Positions 31,372-43,641 of a stretch of DNA of 64,000 bases are shown here, in pieces. Within the stretch, counting starts at the first letter, position 1. Each line of letters opens with the position of its first letter. Location: NCBI GenBank assembly GCA_015179045.1, contig WHUZ01000084.1:186001-250000 (forward strand). Direction: 5' to 3'. The position numbers and the translations under genes were made by a program. A model generated the notes under the pieces. That model ran no database searches. It was given only the letters and a program-made list of their open reading frames with translations, and was not told the origin of the DNA. This DNA comes from Kalaharituber pfeilii (taxonomy: Eukaryota > Ascomycota > Pezizomycetes > Pezizales > Pezizaceae).

Positions 31372-33538
31372 ATGGATTCGGTCCCAAGTTCCTCTCTAGT
31401 TAGCTGGACACCTCATGTTGATCTCCCTGTATCCTTGATACCTACTGTGCGCAAGTACATTGAGGCTATTCCACCTGCAGAAAGACTATCTCCGCTCGCA
31501 GACGAACAGTTTGAGGACCCAGATAGTGCTTATGATCGGTAAGGTCGATTTCCTGTTTTGTGTTCATGGCTTGATTACAAAATAGAATATCTGATAAGTG
31601 AATAGAATACAAAATGCTGCATTCGTAGCAGGGTTTACAGTAACCGGTTCACTGCAGCAGGGGCGAGTACGCTTCTGGTGTATACATTCAGGTATGACAA
31701 GGAACTTTTACCAGGTTACAGATGGTACTAGAAAGCGGCAGACTAGCTCATTAAAAATGGGATGCACTTATCGAGTATATATATCTTTAAGATCTGTTAG
31801 CAGGGAAGCTACTGGTACTAGAAAGCCTGGATGATTGGTCTCGGAGATACTACCCATAACCATGCAATGGCACCAAATCCTCTAAGTGTATTCTGTCCAT
31901 GAAAAGCGCCATCCAGATTTTATATGCCTACAGGTACAAGCTCGAGCTTTTCGAGAGGCCAATGTCTCTCACAATACAGCACTCCGCATTATGGCAAATG
32001 AGACCTTACAGCTTCGATCATCTACCTACTACAATTCTCAATGATCTAAAACCACACCCGGGCCTTCCATGAATACAGCAGGGCAGATGCTTGCAAATAT
32101 CCGAGCGGGCTTAACAGAAGCTGGGTTTCATGATCAGTCTTGCTACTCTTATACCCAAAGGGATGGATCTTTGGTTCCAGAATCCCAGCAACTAGAGCAA
32201 CTCTTTTTCTGCACGGATGATCAAATTAAGCTTGCCTGTATATTTGTTTCTCAATTTGTAATGCAAATTGATGAGTATATTTTCTACTAATATATTAACG
32301 CTACCTCTTTCTAGCTGTGTTGGTGTAACTAATACTTGCCTCACATATCTATTTGCTCTTTCTTTTATTCGTGCAGAAAGTAAGGAGGCATTTGATTCTA
32401 TTTTTGACTGTCTAGATGAACTTTTTTGGGTTGATAGTACTAGACCACGAGTTATCTTAGCTGACCAAGGTGCTAGACTTCTGGCTTCCTTTCAACTAAA
32501 ATTCAGTGATGGCTTGGTGCATCAACTGTGTGAGTGGCATGCAGCCGAGAATATCAAAGCGAGTCTCACCATCTCAGGCCGCTATGATAAGACAGTTCGT
32601 AACATCTTAGGCAACTACATTTGGAAATACATTAAAGCGTCAATAGTGGAAGCTCTACGCAAAGCACGGAAAGAGCTTTTAGATCAGCTCTATGATCCAG
32701 AAAAGGAGTATCTGCAAACATATTGGATTCCCAAAAAAGCACAATTCTGCCGCGCTTATGCAACTACCTATCTTAATCTTGGCTGTTTCTCAACTTCTCA
32801 ATGTACAGAAAGTTATCATCGCCCACTTAAGGAAGGTCTCAACACTCAACTCAGTTTCGAATCAGCAGTTAAAGCATTAACAGCCCACATTAAGTTCTTG
32901 GCACGGAAAGTTGATGAGGCAGAACGTGATAGCCGAATAAAAATTCCAATTGGAATTGATCAGAAGATATTTAGTGCTTTATTGCATAAAGTATCTTTTT
33001 TTTGCCCTAAATATTTTACGGATGCAGTGGGCAAAAGCATCAACAGACTTAGAATCCTGGACCGATTGCAGATGTAGTATTACCTAAATATGAGCCTTCT
33101 CACTACAAACTTAGGCCATTGTTTGAATCACAGACACTAATTCCGATTGCCTTGATTCATCCTAGACGGCTGTTAAGTGCATCAACCGAGCCTACAGTAT
33201 CAACATCTCAGGCTGCTGGATCACGGTCATTGCAAACAGATAGATTGTCCCATGGTCAAATAGTATCAGCTGGGTCATCAACTTTGCATAATCTGGTCAA
33301 ATCATCTGTTGAGTTAGAGCAACTTAAATTCCATGCTAGTCTGTCTAGTGAAGAAGCAGAGCGCTTTGCCTACCTTCAAGCCCATCAAACAGCTCAACTC
33401 ATTCAGCAGTTTGAAAATCGTCAGGTATTGCAAAACATACCAGAATGTTTACCACCTCCACCTACACCGCGATCGCATACCCTCAAAAGGCTTCGCACTG
33501 CAAATGAACAGGCTCTTGTACGTCTGGAGCAGCTGTAA
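31372..33538 (+). pseudogene. MULE transposase with frameshifts
   Basis: Exon 1 31372-31538 (MDSVPSSSLVSW) joins across an intron to RIQNAAFVAGF. The Cys/His DNA-binding region of FAR1/MULE proteins follows (FWCIHSG, KMGCTYRVYIS, to 31830). Frames then change repeatedly: near 31850, 31905 and 32050, and at ~32265, immediately after MQID (the expected first catalytic Asp). The second Asp is in ILADQGARLL (~32457) and the Cys/His pair in CEWHAAENIK. The Glu is in CTESYH (~32806). A coiled C-terminal part is read at 33119-33538. With several frameshifts it cannot encode an active enzyme. Confidence 0.8.
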
Positions 33539-33883
33539 CTGAGAATAGCACGTCACGCCCCAAGAGTAAGAGACAGCGAAAGGCAAAGGCTACCAGCAGT
33601 ACGATTAGAACTGATGAGCGAGTTATATCAGAAAGAGAGGTAGCTCAAGAGACCCAAGATTTTATTTTTTTTTTTTTTGTTTCTTCATCCGCATGTTAGT
33701 TCGTTTTCCTCATCTTCTGATCTTGATCCATTTTTTTTTCATCCTTTCATTTTTGAGTAATTCCGCAATTCAAAAATAGTAGCTCACAACATAGGTCAAT
33801 ATTTAACAGCGAACAGGCCTGTACGTACTTAAGATACTAATCCACTTTAATACTTGTCGCCTGGTACCAACAATCGATCTACA

Positions 33884-34517
33884 GTACTCGGGGGTAGGGG
33901 AAAATACTCAGAAGCGCTATGCATGCATAATGTGCGCCACCTGACCGGGGGTCAAAAGTGAAGTAGGTTGACTTTTTGTCGAAAAGTCTTCAGAACAATT
34001 GTATGGGTTTTACACACAAAAATACGACACACGTAATTTTAACTGCATACAAGTCAATAAATTGTTGCATAATTATCATCCAACAGCCATAACAGCAAAG
34101 CTAATCTGGCGCACTTCTAACTAGTAATAGGACCTGTTCTTTTGTTATTTTATCCCACTCTTCCTGAGGTTTTCCACCTTGTTTGTGCATTCATCGCGTA
34201 CAATAATAATTCTGACATGCTGAACTTGAGTAGTTTCTCGATTGTAAATCTCATGACTGAACTTTTCATTTTGATATTGTATGCAGGCTTCAGCAGGTGA
34301 TTCGAGGCTGTGACTGGGAAATGACTGGGAAATGGAGTTCTGTAAGTTGGTTGAAAAACAAAGAATCAAAGCGTGTTACTCTGTGAAGCGTGTAGGAAAC
34401 TACAGAAAATACGTGTAGAATAACAAGTATTACATAACCAACAGGTCAACTCTATCCTAGCAACTATCCCTGTCACATTGTATGCGCTTCTGAAGACTTA
34501 CCCTTACCCCCGAGTAC
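33884..34517. mobile_element. TIR element (634 bp) nested in the MULE right arm
   Basis: The ends read GTACTCGGGGGTAGGGG and, in reverse complement, GTACTCGGGGGTAAGGG, with the similarity continuing to CAGAAGCGC about 30 bp in. The left arm of the MULE (31200-31235) has the uninterrupted target, ...GATGTAGATCGATTG..., which fixes the insertion point. No transposase is seen. Confidence 0.7.
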
Positions 34518-34813
34518 ATCGCCCGCAATGTTGGCACCTGTCTCGCAGTAAAGGTTATTCGTATGATGAGGTCCGAGAGCCGCAGGCAGAATGTGCCAGG
34601 TCAACCAGGCCATTTACGTAAATTCACGCGATTTTTAGAATCTAACCCAGGTGGATTAGATATCAATAGTCCTGGATATCTCCACTATCAGTAAGTGACA
34701 GTCGCCCGTTAGGTATCATCCATCATTCAGGAATTGAGTCTCGTCTGCTGTATTGTCTGGAAGGTCCGTCATTTCTAAAATATATATACTTGAATATAAA
34801 GTGTGATACATAC

Positions 34814-34890
34814 CTTTTATATATATATATATATATCATTAACTCGCGTGCCGCCCTGTGGGCTACCTATGGCGAGGAGGATCTAGGTAC
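34814..34890 (-). mobile_element. LINE-type 3' tail insertion (family B) with target duplication
   Basis: Exact duplication GTGATACATAC at 34803-34813 and 34891-34901. The minus strand ends CTCGCCATAGGTAGCCCACA, then GGGCGGCACGCGAGTTAATG and an (AT)n tail. This copy shows the family B unit moves by retroposition. Confidence 0.8.
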
Positions 34891-35135
34891 GTGATACATA
34901 CTTGACTAAAGTCGTAGACTCGCTGCTGTTTAGAAATTCTAGATAGATATATGCAAGATTCTACTCATTTAAACTACTAAAACAATCTGGTAAACGCTGG
35001 CCTTGATTCGCCTGGATAGGTTTCGTTTAATTGGCTTATACCTGCCCTGAATGGCCTGGGCTGGCCTGAGTGGTCTGGACCGGCGTGAATAGTCTGGACT
35101 GGCCTGGTTGGCCTGGCCTGTTGGATTCATTGATT

Positions 35136-35175
35136 ACGGAAACAGGCTGCACATAAAGGTTACATGGAGTATGAC
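35136..35175. repeat. 40-bp direct repeat, right copy
   Basis: It starts 3 bp outside the right end of the MULE; the two mismatches to the left copy are both C/T. Confidence 0.9.
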
Positions 35176-35305
35176 GCACTGTGGTGCATATTGGAGTTCA
35201 GCTATGTACAAAGAGTGTGGATGCAAACGTTTCAGAATCCAACGTGCACTGCCATGACGGAGCCAACTCGCCCCCCCCCTATTCTGCCGCATATGTAATC
35301 AAGCC

Positions 35306-37362
35306 CTAGGTGGCATCACTGTCTTCAAGCAAGCTTTCCAGCTCCTCTTTCGTCAGTCCTCCGTTCTCAAGAGCCCAGAGGAATCGCTGTCCCATGAGTT
35401 CCCATTCTCGTTCTTTATCACGTTCTTCTTGATACCGCGAAGCCCTCCAGTTATCCTGCCCGTCTTCACCGTCAATAGAATCAAATTCGGCCCTTCTCTC
35501 ACGCAGCCGGCCTGAGCGCGCTCCATTCATAAACTCTTGGCCCGTCTCCTCAATAGAACTGGCGTTGCCGGAACCATATTTGTATTCCCAAGCCCAGCAC
35601 GTGAAAAGGATAAAGTTATACGTTAATATCAAGTAGACAAAGGGTTTGAGAATGTAGCTGAAAAGCCAACTTTCAAACAAAGAATAGCAGTGGTAGAGAG
35701 TTCTGCCAGTCCTTGCAGAGCTAGGGCGATCAGCAGACTGATGATCAGCTTGCCGGGCACTTTTGTCCCTACCAGTGATGTTGCCAATGCCGGTACGTGC
35801 TTGGGAGCGAGATCTACCTCGACTGTGACTGCGACTTCGGCTGAGGGGGCGGCTGCGGGGGCGGCTGCTACTAGATGGGCCGTTGGAGTTCCCATAACCG
35901 GCATTCTTGGATGGAGTAAAACCCCGAATAGTGTCTTGCGTCTTTTGTGGGCTGGTTGTCCTTGATGGCCTCGTGGATGCGGAATATGAAGCAGCAAACT
36001 CTGCCGCAAGTTGTGCAGCAGCCATACGATCATGTGCCGCCCCGCTGCCGCCGGAGGCAGCGGAAGCTGGGCTCCCCTGGGACATCCGAGCAGCGGGGTG
36101 CGCGGTCTGTGGAACCCCTGCGGCCTGCTCGACGTACTCGCCCCGCGTTGACGTCCGATAAGCCGCTTTCAGAGGGGTGGGCGGCTGCCGTTCGCCCGGC
36201 ACAAGCGTCGACAGCGGCGCCGCAGCGTTGAGTGCGCTTGTACCAGCTATCTCGTCGTCCCTCGCTCTTTCCTTGCCTTTGCTGGAGGGCGTCTGGGTGG
36301 CCTTCCCAGGCTCCGCCGGCGCCGCGATGGGCAAGCCCGCCGAGCTGCTGCCGAAGAGCTGCTTCCAGTTCCACCGGTCGATGCCTCCTTCATGGGCCGT
36401 TGGGTGTCCATCCGCCTGCGTGGGCTCTGGCGGCGCTGGCGGCACGGGAGGAGGCGGGAACATGATCCTCGGCGTGGGCAACCCCGGAATGAGTTTGCCA
36501 GCACCTCCGTGCTCTCTGCCGCCACTGCGTGTCTCCACAAACGCAGCCTTCCCTGAGACGCTCAGCCCAAAGTTAAGGGGCAGTTCAATTTCAACCCCCG
36601 ACGCTGCAAGACATCCATCCGCAAATTGCTGCGTCTTGAGCGGAGTGTGTCTTCGTTCTGCGGATGGCAATGCAAATAATGTTTCCCAGCAGTCCGAAGC
36701 TGTGCGATTGCTGTAGAATGCTTTGATGGACGGCGTAATCTCAAAAGCGTTCCGTGGGCCGAAAAACGTATTGAGACGATCGGTAAGAGAGCCAAGTTGG
36801 GCATGCATCTGGCGAGTGTCGTCGAGAAGCCCGTCCCGGAAGTTTGATCTTGATAAGTTACACTCGTCAGAGACACAACTCTAAACTCTCGATCTCGGGC
36901 CACGATAACAAGCATCGGCAGTGCGAGAAGCCATATATACATAGTTTCTTACAAGTTTCGTCTCCAGTACTCAATCTCATTGTGCATACCCCGTGCCCGT
37001 AGGTAAAGCTGCACGTCTGGCGGCAGTCTCACCATATTGAGGGAATCCAGCCTGGCTTCTAACTCCTCGAGCAGCTCATCGCTGCGTGGTGCCCTCATGA
37101 GGATGGATGCTCTTGGAACGAGCAGTTTGTACGAGTGCGGAATGTAGGCTGGCACATTGCCGGTGTCCTGCTTCTGCTGGCGCTCAGTGGGCAAGGCCCT
37201 ATCGCTGCCCGGCCGGGGGGGCGTCGGCGGCGGCTTGCCGCTGCGCTTTGCGTCTGCTGTGCGTGCTGACATGGCCACTGGTATGGCATCTGCTCGAGAG
37301 CGTGTCGCGGACGTGGTCTGGATCCTGCGGGCTGCGGGAAGAGGTGCGCTTCGCCCCTGCAC
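35306..37362 (-). CDS. Hypothetical single-span membrane protein, Pro/Ser/Arg-rich
   Basis: Proposed exons 37362-36953 and 36848-35306 (intron 104 bp, GTAAGAAAC..TATCAAG) keep frame, giving about 650 aa. Exon 1 ends EYWRRNL. Exon 2 is globular for ~70 residues, then Pro/Ala-rich, then RS-rich (SRPRSRPLSRSRSHSRGRSR). One hydrophobic segment, FSYILKPFVYLILTYNFILF, is followed by an acidic, Glu-rich tail to LEEDSDAT. The true start may be MSARTADAKRSGK (about 37272) or lie further upstream. It is divergent from the next gene with only a few hundred bp between, in unusually GC-rich DNA. No family recognised. Confidence 0.5.
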
Positions 37363-37717
37363 ATCTACTCTCTGCGCTTCTTTGTCTTCGGGGGCGCCTG
37401 GGGGGCAGCGGCATGCGGCACGTTCTTTGTTGGATGGCAGCTCTCGTGTCCCGGCCCCGCTGAACAGCTGCCGGCAGCTGCCATGCCCAGGCAGGCGGGC
37501 GGCCTAGTCGCAGCCACTGGGTGCGATGTGCGCATCGCCAATCTTGAATAAAGACAATCGATTCATCCAGCCGCTTTGATGCCGCACCCGGAGGCATATG
37601 CGTCTTTGTCGGGCGCCCGCAATGCGATGCTGCTCCCGCCCCGCCCGCGTCCCCCCTCCCCCCTCCCCCCTCCCCCCATAACACTTGTGTCCCGCCGCCA
37701 GTTGAGCTGCTGCAGCC

Positions 37718-39757
37718 GTGACGACCCAATCGCTGGCACTATCCTTATACACACGAAGCGCGACTGCGGAGGCTCGACACATACAGCGCAGCGGAACCTG
37801 TCTGCTGATGACAACCTCGGCCTCGACCGACAGAAGCGCGCCCGACGGCGACGCAGTTCCGCGCCCGGGCAGCGCGAGGCACATCTGGAACACACTCGTT
37901 GCGGCGTATCCGCGCGCTGAGGGCCCCTTCGCCCCGCGCCATCCGCTGCGGCCGCTGCCGGCAGCAATCAGGCGGCCCGGCCTCCCCAGGCTCTCGCTGC
38001 GGACCAGCCCGCAGGACCTTCTGTACGGGCCGCGCATCACCCTCGCCCCGTCTGGAGCCGACCGCCCGAGCGCGCTGTACCATGAGGACGCCCGGCCGCC
38101 CTTCTCGTGGCCCGCGAGGGATGTGCACGGCTGGACGACGCTGCCCCCGCTGTCGGATTCAACGCCCCCCGCGCTGCCCGACCCCTCGCCCCCCACGCAT
38201 CCCTTCTTTTATTTGGCCCATGAGGAGGCCGTCGCAGCGGAAGAAGCGACTGCTGCAGCAGGGGCGCCAAACGCTGGGGGCGTGGGGCTGCCGGAGCCCC
38301 CAGCGGATTATGCGTCAGAGGCCAGTTCAGAATCCGGATCCTCAGCGCCGCCACCAAGGCCTCCAAGGCGAACGAAGCATAGCCGTCTCTGGCGGCATAT
38401 TCAGCACATACTGGATTCTCTATGGCCGCGAGCATCGCTGCTCATGAGTGTAGCGACAATCTCGGCCGGGTTATACTTGCTAGGTTGCCCGTTGACATTC
38501 CTTGCGCCAATAAAACCAATTCTTGTCACTTGGGGATTTATACCGAACGATGGCGAATGTGTGGGCCACGCGCATGAGCTCACATTTTTCGTTGCAGTAT
38601 TCATGATAACGGTATATCTTTCTTTTTTTTTTTCTTTTTTTTTTGTCACGTGACCCCGCAAGTAGCTTTTCGCCATAGCAGGGCTAACAGTATGTCTGAA
38701 GAGATTTGTAAATTCGTATCCTGGACTCGAAGGCTACTTTCTCCTACGGGATCTCTTTTTAGGGACCTATGTAGTTAGAAAGGTTGCGATATACCTTTGG
38801 GAGGCCGGCTTGTACCCTGTTGAAGAAGATGAGTGGGTTCTCATAAAGTCTGGGTCCTTCGTCGATTTCCTGCGCGACTACGTTCCCAAGATTTCATCGC
38901 ACTCAAGGGCAAGATACTGCGAGGCATACGCTTATCCTCCGTTCACGCCTTTCGAGAACAGCCATTGTGGCAGTAATGTGTCTGGCTGGACGCAGGAGAC
39001 CAAGGTTTCATGGCACGACAGTGTCCCACTCGGGGAAGCAGATTGGGGCTTCTATAGGACTGTTGCTCTCTATAGTCTCTCCGTGCTCGCTTACTTTGGC
39101 GCGTTTCCCATCTTCTGTGGGGTCATTCAGGAGGGTACGTCGCTTGCCCATGAGTATGTTTTTACGAAATTCCCCTGCTTCATGGGATACTTCTTGTACC
39201 ACTGTTCCTGCATTGTAATTCATACACTGCCCACTACCTTTTTGCTGCACATACCTGCCGCAATCCTGAAATCAGAAGTCGCATCTACCACAGGCTTCCT
39301 CACCGTTGTCACTATTCTGGAAGCATATCTGGCTCGACATTATCTCAAGCCAAAATACGAATGGGAGCTTCAGGCCACCTTTGCAGTGTATAAGGTTATC
39401 GGCATGGCTGCTTGGACTATCCTCGTCGCAGTTGCCTGGCAACTTTGGACATCTATCTGGATCAAGTTGTACACAGCTCACCGACGTGGTCCGAGGATTA
39501 AAAACACAGCGAAGCGGAAAGGGATATTGGGCTGGGTATGTAGACGGTTTCTTGCATACTATGATGGCTTTTTCAGGGCATCGTGGACAAGTTATCCCAC
39601 CATTGCATTCCCGGAGTACGGGGCAGGAAAACGAGCAAGCTATACGTTCGTAATATGGCTGAATTTCATGTTAAAATGCCTTATTATACTGTTAACTGCC
39701 ATCAGGGCAGTGAGAGTTATATGGGCCCTTTGCCTTTGGGTGTTTTTCTGGAGGTGA
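37718..39757 (+). CDS. Multi-span membrane protein interrupted by a mini-retroposon, perhaps spliced out
   Basis: Two frames in the same phase (37718-38619 and 38698-39757) are one protein, separated by a family A insertion. Without splicing, the insert gives a TGA and a TAG. A 54-nt intron 38612-38665 (GTATATC..AAGTAG), with a 30-nt T-rich tract, would join ATA-ACG to CTT-TTC-GCC in frame. It would yield 661 aa with eight added hydrophobic residues (LFAIAGLT). The N-terminal third is Pro/Ser-rich; the rest has about seven hydrophobic segments, including ASLLMSVATISAGLYLLGC, VALYSLSVLAYFGAFPIFC and FMLKCLIILLTAI. No family recognised. The start is uncertain, with several Met in the GC-rich first 100 codons. 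If the intron is not used the gene is broken. Confidence 0.6.
38620..38685 (-). mobile_element. Mini-retroposon, family A, copy 6, inside a coding region
   Basis: Target duplications are AACGGTATATCT (38608-38619) and AACAGTATGTCT (38686-38697). The minus-strand core GCCCTGCTATGGCGAAAAGC continues with TACTTGCGGGGTCACGTGAC and a poly-A. The stem GCCCTGC/GCGGGGT has two wobbles. Element plus one duplication is 78 bp. Confidence 0.85.
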
Positions 39758-42700
39758 AAGTAACCTATGGCTCTTTTTCCATAGGGCAGAAAAGTATCTC
39801 TGGTTGCTGGGACACGTTGGAGTGCTATCTAAACTAATGGATCTTTTCTGGTTTGGGAGTCATGTCGACATATATACCTACCAAAGGATAAATTGACCAT
39901 TGGATACCAAGGACAATCTCAACACAATCGTCATATGTCAATATCAAAATCAGGAGCAGCCGAGTCTGCCGTTGGCGCCATTTTCTTACAATCAGCCGAG
40001 TGGTAGACTAGAATTTTCATTACACTCTAATTGGTCTGTCACCTTGGGTACGAGAACACAGTCATCACATGTTTTTGGTTATTTTAATTTTAGGCACTCG
40101 CTACATAAATATATATCGCTGTTTTGTTTAATTTAGCTATGATTTGTACTACACTTTCATTTGGTTTCACGCTTGAAGTCTTTATCTAAGAATCATCGAG
40201 CCTTCTCATAGCATTGGTCAACTAAGTGCTTGTAATACACCCAATCCGTGTTCCGAGCAAGTTAGCCTACAGTCTGGCTAGCTACTATGTGACACTTTAA
40301 GTGCCTACAAATGTGCAACCAAGGTGGATTTTCTTGAAGTTTGCCCACAGCCATGCAGCAGCGTGAGCCAGTGCAATTTTGTTTTTTCAGGGATTCTACA
40401 GGAGACACACGCATCGATCGAGGCCTTCGAATTCGTTACACTTTCATGCACCAACACGCATACAAGGCCAGAGGCCAGACAGAGATTGGAAGATTTTACA
40501 TCTTTAATGGGATATTTTTACATATTTTATGGGATATGCAACAGCACCATTTATGGAATACCTCGACTTAATATCAGGATTTTGACTCGAGACTATATCT
40601 TGTAGGACAGTGGGCTATGGCACATACGTATTACAGCATGGTGTGCATCGCCTAGATAGGCCAAGCAATATCGGATTTGCGGCCGAGGGGGCGCAGTAGC
40701 GAGATTTACGAAATGCAATCATCTAAACATGGATAATGTCAGAGATCGTACCTAGCTGGTAACCTATTACTACTCAGAACACCAACCACCCCCGAGGTAG
40801 TATGAGACAGAACTGAGTGTATCATGTGCAGCATCGCTCGTATCTCTGAATTTTTTTTTCAAACAATGAGATAAAGCATAGGTATTGGTTCAGTAACAAT
40901 GGCCTTATTGAGGCTGATATTCATTAACTAAAACCGGGACAGTCCCCACGACCGAAGTGATCTGGTCCCCCCCTCCCACTCTTGATCTTTTGTTAATAAC
41001 CAACATATTCTTTGTTTGCAGGGCCGTGTGGATAATACTATTTTGCCAAGAAAAACCCATATAGTCCTTTGTTACACGGACGCCTTTTTTTCCACATGCA
41101 AGAATGTGAATGGTCACAGTTACGATCGCAATTTACAACCAATCACATCTACTTCGTGACCACCGTTCCTCGCATGCACGACCGGATAGCTGCCACTTTT
41201 GGCCTGGGACCCTGATACAAAAGCGACTGTAAAGATTGAGAACGTAAACATGCCTTACTTAAGGGATGCCACAGCATTGATATGAGTATGTTATATTTTG
41301 AGCTTGGGGTTCATTGCCTTCTATGCCGCTAACTAACCTCCTTCTAGAACTCGCTCCAGTATTTTTTTTTTTTTTTGTTTGTGTGTGTGTGCAACTGGAG
41401 TCTACCATCTACAGTCGCTTGCTTCTGTATACATAGCGCCTAGAAGCAAATCGCTGGAAGAGGCGATTTTAAACCCAAAAAAAAAAAAAAAAAAAAAAGT
41501 ACTGGCAAGTCTTGGTCTAATCACAAACGTTACTCTTCGTATCAGCATCAATTTTCTCCTTGTTTTCCCACTTCCATATCTCGATCCGCAAAAAATTTAC
41601 TATCATTATTATTATTATTATTTTTTCCCCTAATTATTTATTTAGGTTTTTTTTATATCTCAGAAGATTGTCGTATATGGTGTGTATAGTGGGCATTATG
41701 CGAGACAAAACACCCAACCAGGGTTGTGCTTTTTTCTTTTTTCTCATCTGCCACAGCTGCGGGCACCTTGGTGGGTAGTTGAGTCGAGGACAAGAAAGCG
41801 CTAACTGTGACGAAACCTGGGGCTGCTGCATTACCGTACAAGGGAGAAGTAGCGTAACCGCACTAATCTTTTGTCGTTGTGTGGGGGGCGCCCTACTCTA
41901 CTCAAGTATGATATTGTATCACTCAGTATTTGATTTTTTGCTAGAGGTTTTTCGCATTCTCAAGCTGACTATGGGCCGTGCATTGCTACACCTTACTAAT
42001 CTTGTGTGGCCAACCGAGTGGTCCTAGTATCTCATGTAAAAAAAGCCTAATAGCATGGCCACAGCTTACTCGGAATTTTAATGCCAAAAAAGACAAGTTT
42101 CCCTTCGGCGAGGCCAACCTTGTTGGACGATACTAGTATGATACTTACATCACCACTGGCCTGATCCACTCAACTGTAAAAAAATCCGCGATGGGACGAC
42201 AGGCCATAGACGAATTTCCGCTGACATCAACAGTTGGGGGGGACCATGTAGAAGCATCCCTGGACTATCATAGCCTGACAGCAGGAAGCAACTTGATTTG
42301 TTTGTGAAAAAAAAAAGCAATACGTTACCGTTCTACCGTGTTTACGACACCAGTTCTACTGGTGATCTCGATGACACTAGGTATATACGCTGCAAAACCA
42401 TCTAGCTAACTACAGCAGGTGGATGTATCTAGGTAGGAAAGCCGTCTGTGAGAATTATTACGAACCTGAAGCCGTTTAGCAGTAATATAAGCTACCAAGG
42501 TACTTGCTATTAGTATTTTACTTGATGTTCCTTCTGCGCTTTTGGCTTGCGCACGACTGGTAGACCATTCATGATCTCATGCCCAGCCTACGGGACGGTG
42601 CGCTGCAGTGTCGAATATTCGTGACATACTTAGGCCGCCATGCAAATAGACCAGTATTTAGCGAACACTTGTATGCGGCCCGCAGCCATCCGCGCCACGG

Positions 42701-43641
42701 TACGGTACATACCTCTTAGTACTCTAGATACACGACAGGCGCACGCCTCACCACAGGCGCTTCACGATTGGCTTGGAAACGTCGCCCTCACCAGCGCATT
42801 GCTTGCAGCTGTCACAGGCGCCAGAGCAGCGATAGTGGAATCGGCATTGACTTGCCCTGATTGTACTTGACGAGACTGGCTCTGATTCCTGCTACTAGCG
42901 CTCCGCCTGGCTGGGCACCGTGGCCAACGCTCATCAGTCACCCTTCCCTCGTCAGACTAGCCCTCCTCCCTCTGGCGTCGAGAGTTTGTTTGACTGGTAT
43001 GTGCACCTTGGTGGCCTACTCCACTCGTTGGCGCCCCTCTCAGCCTAGGTTGGGTCTTTGGGGCAGTTGACCTGCCGATTAATCACATTTTCTCGCTCGA
43101 AATATGGTTACTTGTATGCCCACAGCAGCCTAGACGAGACCTGCTGCCATATGTGAACCAGACCAGCCCAACCCAACGAAAAGCCAATCATCTGTCTTCT
43201 GGAATCGGTCACTTCGGTAAGGGCGCGCACACCCTGCAGGATACCTTTGCACTTTGTACCCTGGGCCTATGGTTTTCGTTACTTTTTTTCTTCCATTGCC
43301 AGGTTTTGGTTTTCCTCTGGGACAACGGCCCGAAACGAAGGGGCTGCTTGTGCAGGTTTACACACAGAACCCACAGGAAATTTTCCGGGTATTAGGCTGG
43401 ATCTACAACAGTATATAGACTCTCGTGCATCCCCACTTGCGTGCTCCGTTGACTTGAACTCGTGGCTGCAGCATTAAGTCGGCATTTATACGCCAGTATT
43501 TCCAGAATATTGGGGGATTTTTTGTACCTGTCTCGGCATCCATTATTTACCAGTATCCCCAAGGAGTATCTTATATACATCGGCCACGCACCCTCTGCGA
43601 CTTTTCCCGTTTCCGAATTCGGTCATCCAGCAAACATAAAT
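39758..43641. other. Long intergenic region without supported genes
   Basis: Short frames at 39900-40136, 40324-40605, 41779-42027, 42640-42870 and 43153-43395 show no domain or splice continuity. Long T tracts (41360, 41480 A-tract) are present. The last few hundred bases are the upstream region of the zinc transporter. Confidence 0.45.

Larger units (their letters stand above)
30985..35132. mobile_element. Mutator-like (MULE) DNA transposon, decayed, with nested insertions
   Basis: The ends are inverted: CAATGAATCCAAC at 30985 and its complement ending at 35132, followed inward by GGCC-CAGGCC-rich sequence. A further inverted match links 31130-31215 (GCACATTCTGCCTGCGGCTC onward) with 34520-34600. 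The right arm is expanded by two later insertions (33884-34517 and 34814-34890). A transposase relic lies inside. Confidence 0.8.

Noticed and set aside
34803..34901. TACGTGATACATA as a shared end of the two small retroposon families
   Set aside because: In the 34.8 kb copy GTGATACATAC is repeated exactly on both sides, so it is the target duplication and not part of the element.
37199..37729. Overlapping GC-rich frames on both strands around 37.2-38.4 kb
   Set aside because: High GC content leaves several frames open; only those continuing into membrane segments or through splice junctions were kept.
38612..38690. Other splice acceptors (CATAG, GCAG, AACAG) for removing the insert at 38.6 kb
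   Set aside because: Each joins out of frame or at once to a stop; only the AAGTAG acceptor at 38665 keeps the reading frame.
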